Part shown: positions 26,938 to 34,785 of the stretch, one piece after another
Numbering within the stretch: the stretch's first letter is position 1
Layout: each line of letters begins with the position of its first letter
Source: Fibrobacteraceae bacterium
GTDB taxonomy: Bacteria; Fibrobacterota; Fibrobacteria; Fibrobacterales; Fibrobacteraceae
NCBI GenBank assembly: GCA_017631885.1
Contig: JAGBSH010000031.1
Span: 56,076-120,075 of the forward strand
DNA length: 64,000 nucleotides
Direction: 5' to 3'
Program-made: the position numbers and the translations under genes
The notes under the pieces: model-generated
Told to the model about the DNA's origin: nothing
What the model saw: only the letters and a program-made list of their open reading frames with translations
Database searches by the model: none

Positions 26938-27840
26938 TTACAATATTTCTTTATCTGAAAAAGGTGAATGAAAATCTGTTGCTAAAGCAACATCTAAAGA
27001 AATTTGATGGATCAATTCATCAAGTGATTCAAATTTTCGTTCAGGCCTTAAAAATTCTAACAAATCTAAAGAAAGTGTTTGCCCATAAATATCTTCTGAA
27101 AAATTCAAAATATGAGCTTCTATCCGAAGAGGCATAATGCCTACTGAAGGTTGCACGCCAATATTTACAACGGCTCTGAAAACACGACCGTCTTTTAAAC
27201 GCGCTGTTGCTGCATAAACGCCATAAAGTGGAATAAACTTGTAAGGTTCTACTTCAAGATTCGCGGTCGGAAAACCTATCGTATTTCCCATTTTTTTTCC
27301 GGCAACCACTTTTCCTAAAAAACGATAAGGCCTACCTAAATAAGCTTGAGCCCTTGCCACATCGCCATTCAATAAAGCATTCCTTACAGCAGAAGAACTC
27401 ACTCGTTCGCCTTTATGCAATACTATCGAAAGTTGTCTTGTGTGTATTTCAGGAAACTTCTTTGAAATACTTTCAAAATTACCAGAGCCAGCTTTCCCAA
27501 AATGATGATCATGACCAAAATACATTGCCTGCATTCCAAGTTTTGCACACAATTCTTTTCGGATAAATTCATCATAAGAAAGGTTCGCTAATTCTCTTGA
27601 AAAAGGAATGGTCAGATAATCTAAACCTAAACTACGGACAAATTCTTCTTTTTCTTCATTTGTCGTTAAAAGAGCGGGTTCGCCAGGAGTTCCTAAAACA
27701 TAATTGGTATGCGGTAAAAAAGAAACAACTGTTGGAATTAAACCCAATGTTTCTGCATCTTGCTTTAACGTGCGAAAAAGCGCTTGGTGCCCTAAATGAC
27801 AACCATCAAAATTTCCTAATGTCAAAGCTCGTTTACTCAT
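26938..27840 (-). CDS. ribF: Bifunctional riboflavin kinase / FAD synthetase
   Basis: The N-terminal adenylyltransferase domain begins with LTLGNFDGCHLGHQAL, a nucleotidyl-transferase signature with the HxGH-type element, and also has a central HDHHFGKAGSGN segment. The C-terminal flavokinase domain shows GRPYRFLGKVVAGKKMG and TIGFPTANLE. It converts riboflavin to FMN and then FAD. I use the ATG at 27840, which overlaps the truB stop by 8 nt; a TTG at 27852 is the only other in-frame option. The gene follows truB as is common in bacteria. Confidence 0.93.
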   Translation of the reverse strand: MSKRALTLGNFDGCHLGHQALFRTLKQDAETLGLIPTVVSFLPHTNYVLGTPGEPALLTTNEEKEEFVRSLGLDYLTIPFSRELANLSYDEFIRKELCAKLGMQAMYFGHDHHFGKAGSGNFESISKKFPEIHTRQLSIVLHKGERVSSSAVRNALLNGDVARAQAYLGRPYRFLGKVVAGKKMGNTIGFPTANLEVEPYKFIPLYGVYAATARLKDGRVFRAVVNIGVQPSVGIMPLRIEAHILNFSEDIYGQTLSLDLLEFLRPERKFESLDELIHQISLDVALATDFHSPFSDKEIL

Positions 27841-28732
27841 TATCTTGCCCAATAAAAAATTTAGGACGAAGTTTGCCAGGTTCTAAAGAACAAAGAGCTT
27901 GTACCATTCCATTTTCATTTGCTGCAAAACAAAGAGATTCTTCTTTAGCTGATTCACTTTTAAAAGAAATCCATTTGCCATCGCGCAAAGCTTTTATCTG
28001 GTTTTCATGCAAACGAAATAACGGATAAGGCAAAATTTTATCTACCGACAATAAAGATGAAAGAGAAAGTTCCGACGGTAAAACTGCATTTTCTACAGAA
28101 ATATTACCTATTGCTGTTCTGCGAATTTCAGAAACACAACCATAAGTTCCAAGAGCATGCCCTAAGTCTCTGCACAACGCTCTAATATAAGTGCCTTTTG
28201 AACAACGGCATTCCATATCAAATACAGCAAAAGATTTTCCTGTTTCCTCAAGTTGGGTGCTAGATTTCCCTAAACAAACTAACGAATCTATCCGGATTTT
28301 TCTTGAAGAAAGAGTTACGTTTCTCCCGCGATGCGTTAAATCAGAAGCACGAACTCCATTAATTTTGATAGCGCTATAATTGGGCGGGATTTGTTCTTGT
28401 TCGCCTAAAAAATCAGGGAGAATCTGCTTTAAAGATTCTTCAGTAATTTCTTTTGCTTCTCCTTGAAAAACTAATTTTCCGTCCCATTCTAAAGTATCTG
28501 TTTCAAAACCTAAATGAAGTTTAAAACGATAAGTTTTATCAGCAACTTCAATAAATGGCAGCAATCGAGTAGCGCGTTCTACAGCCGCAATAATCAAACC
28601 AGAAGCCCGCAAGTCAAGAGTCCCGGCATGGCCAATTCGTCGCGTGCCAAACAACCGTTTCAAAGGAAACAACGCTTTAAAGGAAGTATCGCCTGCTGGT
28701 TTATCCAGCAAGACAAATCCAGGATGCGTCAA
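27833..28732 (-). CDS. truB: tRNA pseudouridine-55 synthase
   Basis: The catalytic motif is GHAGTLDLRASG with the nucleophile Asp at residue 40. Other family landmarks are LLDKPAGDTSF near the start and GTYIRALCRDLG in the middle. It makes pseudouridine in the T-loop of tRNAs. It overlaps rbfA by 4 nt and ribF by 8 nt, so the three genes are translationally coupled. Confidence 0.95.
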   Translation of the reverse strand: MTHPGFVLLDKPAGDTSFKALFPLKRLFGTRRIGHAGTLDLRASGLIIAAVERATRLLPFIEVADKTYRFKLHLGFETDTLEWDGKLVFQGEAKEITEESLKQILPDFLGEQEQIPPNYSAIKINGVRASDLTHRGRNVTLSSRKIRIDSLVCLGKSSTQLEETGKSFAVFDMECRCSKGTYIRALCRDLGHALGTYGCVSEIRRTAIGNISVENAVLPSELSLSSLLSVDKILPYPLFRLHENQIKALRDGKWISFKSESAKEESLCFAANENGMVQALCSLEPGKLRPKFFIGQDNE

Positions 28733-29082
28733 TCCAATTCCCCTTTGCTTTTCATATCGGCTAAAATAGATTCAATACGAATAGCGTAATCTAAATTGGC
28801 ATCTTCAACAAATGTCAACTCTGGTATTTTGCGAATCTTAATAATTTTCCCTAAATGCTGGCGGATAAATCCAGCAGAATTGCGAAGTCCAATTAAAGTA
28901 TCGTTCTTTTCTTTGTCAGAACCCATTACAGAAACGAAAACTTTTGCATAGCTTAAATCTTCTACGATATCAACCCTCTGGATGGTGGCAAAACCAACAC
29001 GCGGGTCTTTTAGGCCTCGCTGAAGCAAAGCACTAATTTCTTCGCGGAAAAGAACACCTAAACGTTCTGTACGACGACTCAT
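28729..29082 (-). CDS. rbfA: 30S ribosome-binding factor A
   Basis: The 117-residue protein shows the RbfA pattern: SRRTERLGVLFREEISALLQ at the start, KDPRVGFATIQRVDI in the middle and IPELTFVEDANLDYAIRIE near the end. It binds the 30S subunit during maturation and cold adaptation. It starts the rbfA-truB-ribF run after infB, from which it is separated by a hairpin region of 115 nt. Confidence 0.95.
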   Translation of the reverse strand: MSRRTERLGVLFREEISALLQRGLKDPRVGFATIQRVDIVEDLSYAKVFVSVMGSDKEKNDTLIGLRNSAGFIRQHLGKIIKIRKIPELTFVEDANLDYAIRIESILADMKSKGELD

Positions 29083-29149
29083 TTCAAATTCCTTTTTTCT
29101 CTTAAAAAATAGTTTTCATTTTTTAAGAACAAATGCTAAAAACAAGTGC

Positions 29150-29190
29150 CTTAAAAACGCAAAATCTTGTGTGCACAAGACTTTGCATTT
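29150..29190 (-). terminator. Hairpin between infB and rbfA
   Basis: The sequence 29159-29186 folds into a long stem (TCTTGTG / CACAAGA plus outer GCAAA / TTTGC pairs) and runs into TTTTT on the minus strand, 8-50 nt after the infB stop. It could end or attenuate the rimP-nusA-infB transcript. Confidence 0.65.
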
Positions 29191-29197
29191 TCAAAAA

Positions 29198-32146
29198 CTA
29201 TTCAGCATCCTTTTTTTCAGCATTCTTTTTTTCTTCTGCTTCTTCACGAGCGACATCAGCAAGAGTTCTTGCCACTTCTACCTTCTTGAAGAACATCAAA
29301 GTATCGCCCACTTGAATGTTGTCATTGCCTTTTAAGCCAATACCACATTCAAAGCCACGAGCCACATTCTTCACATCATCTTTATGACGCTTAAGAGAAG
29401 TAACATGAGTTACGCCGATTTCAACACCTTTGCGGTATAAGCGCACATGACTATCGCGATTCACTTCACCATCAGTTACCATACAGCCAGCAATCATGCC
29501 GACTTTTGGTATTTTGAAGAGTTCTCTGATTTCAGCTTCACCGATAATTTCTTCGCGTAATTTCGGTTTCAAGAGACCTTCAACTACGTTCTGGATATCT
29601 TCAATACAGTCATAAATCACGCGGTATGTACGGATTTCAATACCATCTTTTTCTGCCATTTCACGGATAGAAGCTGAAGGCATTAAATGGAACGCGATAA
29701 TTACAGCTTGAGCCGTTGTGGCAAACAAGACATCGGAATCTGTAATAGCACCAACACCTTTACGGATAATATTGACTTTAACTTCTTTGTTAGAAAGTTT
29801 TTCAAGACTTGCTGCCAACGCTTCAGCAGAACCACCCACGTCAGCTTTAACAATCAAGTTCAATTCAGAAACTTTACCTTCCTTAACGCCATTGAAAGAA
29901 TTTTCAAGAGAAACAGTCTTTCTTGCACGAAGGTCGCGTTCACGAGCGGCCATTCTGCGTTTAGAAGCGATTTCTCTTGCCGTCTTTTCGTCTTCAACAA
30001 CAATTAAATCGTCGCCAGCTTGTGGGGTGCCATCAAAACCAAGAACCTGACAAGGAGTAGATGGGCCAGCTTCTTTGCGGTTTTCACCGCGTTCATTAAA
30101 CATTGCACGAACACGACCAGAATAAATACCGCAAACAAATGGATCACCAACATGCAATGTACCATTCTGGATAAGAATGGTTGCCATAGAACCTTTACCA
30201 GCATCTAGCTTAGATTCTACAACAGCTCCTTTCGCTCTTGCATTCGGGTTTGCTCTAAGTTCAAGCACTTCTGTTTCAAGCGCAAGAGTTTCAAGCAATT
30301 CTTCCATACCCTGGCCTGAACGGGCAGAAACTTCTATACAGCTAGTTGTACCGCCCCATTGTTCCACTTCAACACCGCGTTCAGCAAGTTGCGCACGGAT
30401 TTTATCTGGGTTAGCGGTTGGCAAATCAATTTTAGTAATCGCTACGACCAAAGGAACTTTTTCTCTATGAGCAAGTTCAATGGATTCAACTGTCTGCGGC
30501 ATCACCATAGAATCAGCAGCTACAACAAGCACAATAACATCTGTCACTTGAGAACCGCGAGCACGCATAGCACTAAATGCTTCGTGACCCGGAGTATCAA
30601 GGAATGTTACTTTTCCAACAGGTGTGGTTACTTCATAAGCACCAATGTGCTGTGTAATACCACCAGATTCACCAGCCACAACATGTGATTTACGAATCCA
30701 GTCAAGCAAAGACGTTTTACCATGGTCCACGTGGCCCATTACAGTCACCACAGGAGAACGCGGTTGGAGATTTTCTTCTTGGTCTTCTTCAACACCAAGA
30801 ACATCTTCTTCGTATTCTTCCATCAATTGGGCTTCAAAGCCAAAGTCATCAGCAAGAACTTGTATGGTTTCAAAATCAAGACGGGCATTGATTGTGACCA
30901 TCATTCCCATTTCCATACATTTTGCGATAACGCGAGCTGGCATTTGTTCCATAAGACCAGCAAGTTCACCGACTGTAATAAAGTCTGAAGTTTTAAGGAT
31001 TTTCTTTTCTTCTCCGGATTCATCTACAGAACGGTCTTTATGGTAAACTTTCTTTACTGGGTTTTTAGACAACGAGGCCATCACGCGAGAAACATTCTGA
31101 CGTACTGCATCTTGTTGTTCGCGTTGTTCTTGCCTGTCTTTATTTCTATTGCGTTCGTTATTGCGGTCATTTTTACCGCCATTACGACCACCTTGTTTTC
31201 CACCACGAGAAGCATTGTTTGGGCCTCCCATAGAAGCAACCAAATTAGCTCCATTACGAGATGCGCCAAAAGCATCCTGCATTGAACCACCGGTAAAACC
31301 ACCATCACGGCCGCCACCTTGCTGGTAAGAGCGATTGTTGCCGTGGTTTTGGTTTTGTCCATGACGACGATGGTTATTATCATTATTGTTAGAATTAGCA
31401 GACGATGTACGACCAAATGTTCCTGTATAACCTTGTTGGTTATTTGTATTGTTTCTATTTGGTCTACGTCCACCTTGCGGAGAAGATTGCTGTTGGCGAG
31501 ACTTCTGGATACGAGCAAGCATTTCAGCAGAAGGCGGTAACACCTGCGCTTTCAACTCTGGTTTTCTCAATTTATCCTGAGAAAGCATTTGCACATTAGC
31601 AGGTTTTGCTTGTTCTAGAGAATCCTTTTTCAAATCCACTTTAGGAACTTGTCTAGGAGGATCTTTCTTTTTGTCTGTATTCTGCGAAACAGATTTTTGT
31701 GGTGCAGGTTGTTTTTTCACCTCTTGCTTTACAGAAGTTGTTTCTTGTTCTTTAACTTCTGGTTTAGCAATTTCTTTAGTAGCATCTTTTGCTACTGGTT
31801 TCTTTGGAGCAATTACAACCTTTGGAGTCGTAGGCTTTTTCTTTCCCAAAGTACCTGTTAACTTTCTACCCGTTGCAGAAGTTGTAGAAGCCTGTTCCGC
31901 AGGAGCCTGTTCTGCAGGAGTTTGTTCATCTGCTTTTGCAGGTTGTTTTTTCTTGTTGCGAGCGTCTTGTTTACGCTTTTCTTCTTCTGCAGCTTTTTCA
32001 ATGGTCGCAAATTGTGAAATAGGTACAGGGCTAAAAGCGGTTTTAACTTCAAACCCATTATCACGGAGCAACTTCAAAACGACATTTGAAGTCAGCCCTT
32101 TCTCTTTTGCCCATTGGCTTGGTTTTTTGTGTTCTTCATTACTCAT
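29198..32146 (-). CDS. infB: Translation initiation factor IF-2
   Basis: An IF2_N domain (residues 9-45, SQWAKEKGLTSNVVLKLLRD) is followed by a long linker that turns from Lys/Pro-rich to very Asn/Gly/Arg-rich (about residues 215-345), then a second IF2_N-like region and the GTPase: GHVDHGKT (G1), GGITQH (G2), DTPGHEAF (G3), TKID (G4). Domains II-IV follow. It brings initiator tRNA to the 30S subunit. G4 is TKID where most bacterial IF-2 have NKID. The gene sits 18 nt after nusA. Confidence 0.97.
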   Translation of the reverse strand: MSNEEHKKPSQWAKEKGLTSNVVLKLLRDNGFEVKTAFSPVPISQFATIEKAAEEEKRKQDARNKKKQPAKADEQTPAEQAPAEQASTTSATGRKLTGTLGKKKPTTPKVVIAPKKPVAKDATKEIAKPEVKEQETTSVKQEVKKQPAPQKSVSQNTDKKKDPPRQVPKVDLKKDSLEQAKPANVQMLSQDKLRKPELKAQVLPPSAEMLARIQKSRQQQSSPQGGRRPNRNNTNNQQGYTGTFGRTSSANSNNNDNNHRRHGQNQNHGNNRSYQQGGGRDGGFTGGSMQDAFGASRNGANLVASMGGPNNASRGGKQGGRNGGKNDRNNERNRNKDRQEQREQQDAVRQNVSRVMASLSKNPVKKVYHKDRSVDESGEEKKILKTSDFITVGELAGLMEQMPARVIAKCMEMGMMVTINARLDFETIQVLADDFGFEAQLMEEYEEDVLGVEEDQEENLQPRSPVVTVMGHVDHGKTSLLDWIRKSHVVAGESGGITQHIGAYEVTTPVGKVTFLDTPGHEAFSAMRARGSQVTDVIVLVVAADSMVMPQTVESIELAHREKVPLVVAITKIDLPTANPDKIRAQLAERGVEVEQWGGTTSCIEVSARSGQGMEELLETLALETEVLELRANPNARAKGAVVESKLDAGKGSMATILIQNGTLHVGDPFVCGIYSGRVRAMFNERGENRKEAGPSTPCQVLGFDGTPQAGDDLIVVEDEKTAREIASKRRMAARERDLRARKTVSLENSFNGVKEGKVSELNLIVKADVGGSAEALAASLEKLSNKEVKVNIIRKGVGAITDSDVLFATTAQAVIIAFHLMPSASIREMAEKDGIEIRTYRVIYDCIEDIQNVVEGLLKPKLREEIIGEAEIRELFKIPKVGMIAGCMVTDGEVNRDSHVRLYRKGVEIGVTHVTSLKRHKDDVKNVARGFECGIGLKGNDNIQVGDTLMFFKKVEVARTLADVAREEAEEKKNAEKKDAE

Positions 32147-32164
32147 CTAGTCTATGCTCCAAAA

Positions 32165-33415
32165 TTATTCTTCAACGGAACCTTCTTCTTTAGAAACTTC
32201 GACTTCTTCACTAATTTCCGAACTTTCTTCAAGCATATCTTCCAAAGGGCGTCTTTCTACAACTTCACGAATAATTTCTCTTTGTTTCGGAGTCAAAACT
32301 CTTTCCTTTTCTTCTTCACTCTTTTCAGACCATTCTTTTTCGCCAAATACATCTAAAGAACGGCTTACCAAAGTAGAAGCAAGACGAACATTCTGTCCAT
32401 TGCGACCAATTGCCTGAGCTAAGTTTTCAGTATCAATAATCACAACGATACGATTTGTTCTAGGAATTTCAATGAACTTCACAATGTTTGCAGGGCTAAG
32501 AGCATGGCGGATATAAGTTTCTACATCTTCGCTCCAAACCACAAATTCAATACGTTCATTAGAGAGCTCACGAACAATAGCTTGTACGCGAGCCCCTTTC
32601 ATACCAACGCAAGCACCAACAGGGTCTATACGTTCATCGCGAGCTAAAACAGCAATTTTTGCACGATAGCCCGGGTCACGGACAATATTCTTAATTTCAA
32701 CAGAGCCTTCATAAATTTCAGGAACTTCTTGTCTAAGCAATTCTTTCAAGAAAGATTCATGTGTTCTTGAAAGCACAACAAGTGGAGAACCAAATTTGGC
32801 ATTTTCATCAATTTTTAAAATAACTGCTTTAACAGAATCACCTTGTTTCCAACGTTCTTTACGAATCTGTTCACGTTGAGGCAAAATAGCTTCTGTAGAA
32901 CCCAAATTGATAATCAAGTTTGGGCCTTCAATGCGAGTCACTTCACCAGAAATCAAAGAGCCAATACGATTTTCGTAAACCTTCTGGATTTTGACACGTT
33001 CAGCATCACGCATGCTTTGCATCAAAAGTTGTTTTGCATTCTGAATCGCCTGGCGTCCAAAAGCAGACATAGGCACTTCCATTTCAAGCGTATCGCCAGC
33101 CTGAGCGTCTTCATTAAATTCACGAGCTTCGTCAACGAGCATATAATGTTCATCGAGCTGTTGAACTTCTTCTGCACTCATTTCAGCATCATAGTCGGGG
33201 AAATCTTCCACCACTTCTACACGCAAAAATACTCGCACTTCGTTTGTTTCCATATCAATATCAACATCGATATGCTTGCTAAGTTGCAAGTACTTTTTAG
33301 CGGCAGCTGTCAAAGAATCTTTCAATGCTTTGATAACTGTTTCATCGTCCATATTCTTTGCTTCAATAACATTCTTCAAAGAATCCAACAGACTTAATTT
33401 TGCTTCGTGTTTCAT
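32165..33415 (-). CDS. nusA: Transcription elongation/termination factor NusA
   Basis: An N-terminal polymerase-binding domain, an S1 domain (GSLISGEVTRIEGPNLIINLG) and two KH domains (GACVGMKGARVQAIVREL and AIGRNGQNVRLAS) are visible in order. The C-terminus is a short acidic tail (EESSEISEEVEVSKEEGSVEE) and lacks the AR repeats of E. coli NusA. The usual rimP-nusA-infB order holds, with 17-18 nt gaps. Confidence 0.96.
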   Translation of the reverse strand: MKHEAKLSLLDSLKNVIEAKNMDDETVIKALKDSLTAAAKKYLQLSKHIDVDIDMETNEVRVFLRVEVVEDFPDYDAEMSAEEVQQLDEHYMLVDEAREFNEDAQAGDTLEMEVPMSAFGRQAIQNAKQLLMQSMRDAERVKIQKVYENRIGSLISGEVTRIEGPNLIINLGSTEAILPQREQIRKERWKQGDSVKAVILKIDENAKFGSPLVVLSRTHESFLKELLRQEVPEIYEGSVEIKNIVRDPGYRAKIAVLARDERIDPVGACVGMKGARVQAIVRELSNERIEFVVWSEDVETYIRHALSPANIVKFIEIPRTNRIVVIIDTENLAQAIGRNGQNVRLASTLVSRSLDVFGEKEWSEKSEEEKERVLTPKQREIIREVVERRPLEDMLEESSEISEEVEVSKEEGSVEE

Positions 33416-33432
33416 AGTGAGCCCTCTTGATA

Positions 33433-33882
33433 CTAAATTTGAACATCTGCTTTAGCAGAAAGGATTTCGGAACGTGGTACTTGCATATCTCCTGCGTTTC
33501 CCATCAATTCCACGGTTAAACATTCATTATCAACGCTTTTTAAAACGCCAGTCACAGGTTTTCCTGTTGAACGCGTAATTCTCAAGCGTCTCCCAACATT
33601 TCTCAAAAAATCCGCTTCGGACTTCAATGGGCGGTCTAGGCCTGGCGAAGAAACTTCTAAAGTAAAAGCCCCTTCTATTACATCTGGGTCCAAATCCAAA
33701 GCAGCAGAAAGCGTTCTACTGACTTTAGTACAATCACCAATAGTCACGCCTTCAGGTTTATCAACAAACAAGCGAAGCATTTTACGCTTGCCCGCTTGGA
33801 ACAAATCGGCCTCCACTAAAGAAACATTCCCAGCTTCACAAGCAGCGGCAATCATCGAATTCAATTTTTCTTGGGTTATCAA
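33433..33882 (-). CDS. rimP: Ribosome maturation factor RimP
   Basis: The protein has the RimP two-domain pattern with LRLFVDKPEGVTIGDCTKVS and EVSSPGLDRPLK. It acts in 30S maturation. I prefer the TTG start at 33882: the protein then begins (M)ITQEKLNSMI as in relatives, and a GAGG site lies 5 nt upstream. An in-frame ATG at 33927 would add 15 residues unlike the family and has no ribosome-binding site. Confidence 0.85.
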   Translation of the reverse strand: MITQEKLNSMIAAACEAGNVSLVEADLFQAGKRKMLRLFVDKPEGVTIGDCTKVSRTLSAALDLDPDVIEGAFTLEVSSPGLDRPLKSEADFLRNVGRRLRITRSTGKPVTGVLKSVDNECLTVELMGNAGDMQVPRSEILSAKADVQI

Positions 33883-34070
33883 AACCACCTCATATAAAAG
33901 AATGGCCCGTTCAGCCGAACGACCCATTAGTTAGAACAAATAGAGAAAATTTTTTAAAACTTTTCAAGCAAATTTCTTAAATCATACCATTTTTTGCCTG
34001 TTTTTCGGGGAGATTCACTTGTTTTTCAAAAGAAAATCTTTTTTCCTTTAGCATTTTTTATCTTTAGCTT

Positions 34071-34286
34071 ATGCTCACAACCATTATCTTATTATTAGTC
34101 TCATTAGCTGGCATAACCATCAGCTTCCTTTATTTCCGCAAAAATTTACGCCACATTGCTCAGAAAAACGCAACAGAACCATCTTCATTTAAACGCGCCA
34201 TGAACTACCCCTTAACAATTATTTGGTATGCGTATTTAATAATCTTCTTTGCCGGCGTATTCATAAACAATGTCTTTTTGAAATAA
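34071..34286 (+). CDS. Small two-helix membrane protein (71 aa)
   Basis: Two hydrophobic helices (residues 2-21 and about 47-68) flank a basic polar loop, a layout of small inner-membrane proteins. No family is recognised. It is divergent from rimP. A TATCTT box at 34059-34064 lies 12 nt before the ATG and no Shine-Dalgarno sequence is present, so a leaderless mRNA is possible. Confidence 0.5.
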   Translation: MLTTIILLLVSLAGITISFLYFRKNLRHIAQKNATEPSSFKRAMNYPLTIIWYAYLIIFFAGVFINNVFLK

Positions 34287-34298
34287 AAAAATTTGTAG

Positions 34299-34415
34299 AA
34301 TTTTCTATTTCCAAGTAATTTAATAGAAATTTACAACAACTATCGCACGATTCGTGAAAACGCCTCTTTTGAATCCTTAGATGAATTTATTGAAAAGGTG
34401 ATAAAAAAGTTATAA
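34299..34415 (+). pseudogene. Possible gene remnant
   Basis: Between two small genes an open frame of 38 codons without an ATG encodes a helical, charged sequence ending ASFESLDEFIEKVIKKL, which looks like the end of a real protein. It may be the surviving 3' end of a deleted gene. The evidence is composition only. Confidence 0.25.
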
Positions 34416-34435
34416 GCAGCTCGGTATGACTTGTT

Positions 34436-34657
34436 TTACCTATTCCAGCCAGAATGGCCGTCGCCGTAATAAAGTGGTTCGTCGTTTTCATCGTTATTGG
34501 TAAAATTCGCAGAGCCTTTTACGCCAAGCCAGGCGCGCATTTTTTTAATTCGCGTTGCGGAGTCTTTTGTTTGGCCCAAATTTTCGCCTTGTGTGTGCGA
34601 AATTTTGCTTTGCTGCTGCAAGCGATTTTCTTGATTTCTTTTAGGCGATTCTTGCAT
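34436..34657 (-). CDS. Small hydrophilic protein of unknown function (73 aa)
   Basis: An AAAGGA ribosome-binding site 6 nt before the ATG supports it. The peptide is polar, Gln/Asn/Lys-rich and without hydrophobic segments, and it ends YYGDGHSGWNR. I do not recognise a family. It has no operon partner. Confidence 0.45.
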   Translation of the reverse strand: MQESPKRNQENRLQQQSKISHTQGENLGQTKDSATRIKKMRAWLGVKGSANFTNNDENDEPLYYGDGHSGWNR

Positions 34658-34723
34658 ATTTTTCCTTTCTTTATTGCTAAATAAATTAGTAAAAGAAGAA
34701 ATACAAAAAAAGAGTTTTTTTAT

Positions 34724-34760
34724 AAAGACATCGGCGAAGGTTCCCTTCGCCGATGTCTTT
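34724..34760. terminator. Strong hairpin terminator after the GH74 gene
   Basis: A perfect 17-bp stem (AAAGACATCGGCGAAGG and its complement) with a 3-nt loop lies 25 nt after the GH74 stop. T-runs occur on the minus-strand side. Confidence 0.8.
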
Positions 34761-34785
34761 AAATTTTACTTTAATATGAATTGAA

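Noticed and set aside
29101..29127. Perfect 10-bp inverted repeat CTTAAAAAAT / ATTTTTTAAG before rbfA
   Set aside because: It is almost pure A/T, so chance pairing is likely; the neighbouring hairpin at 29150-29190 is the better terminator candidate.
30645..31861. Multiple plus- and minus-strand ORFs opposite or overlapping infB
   Set aside because: They mirror the low-complexity Asn/Gly/Arg linker of IF-2 in other frames.
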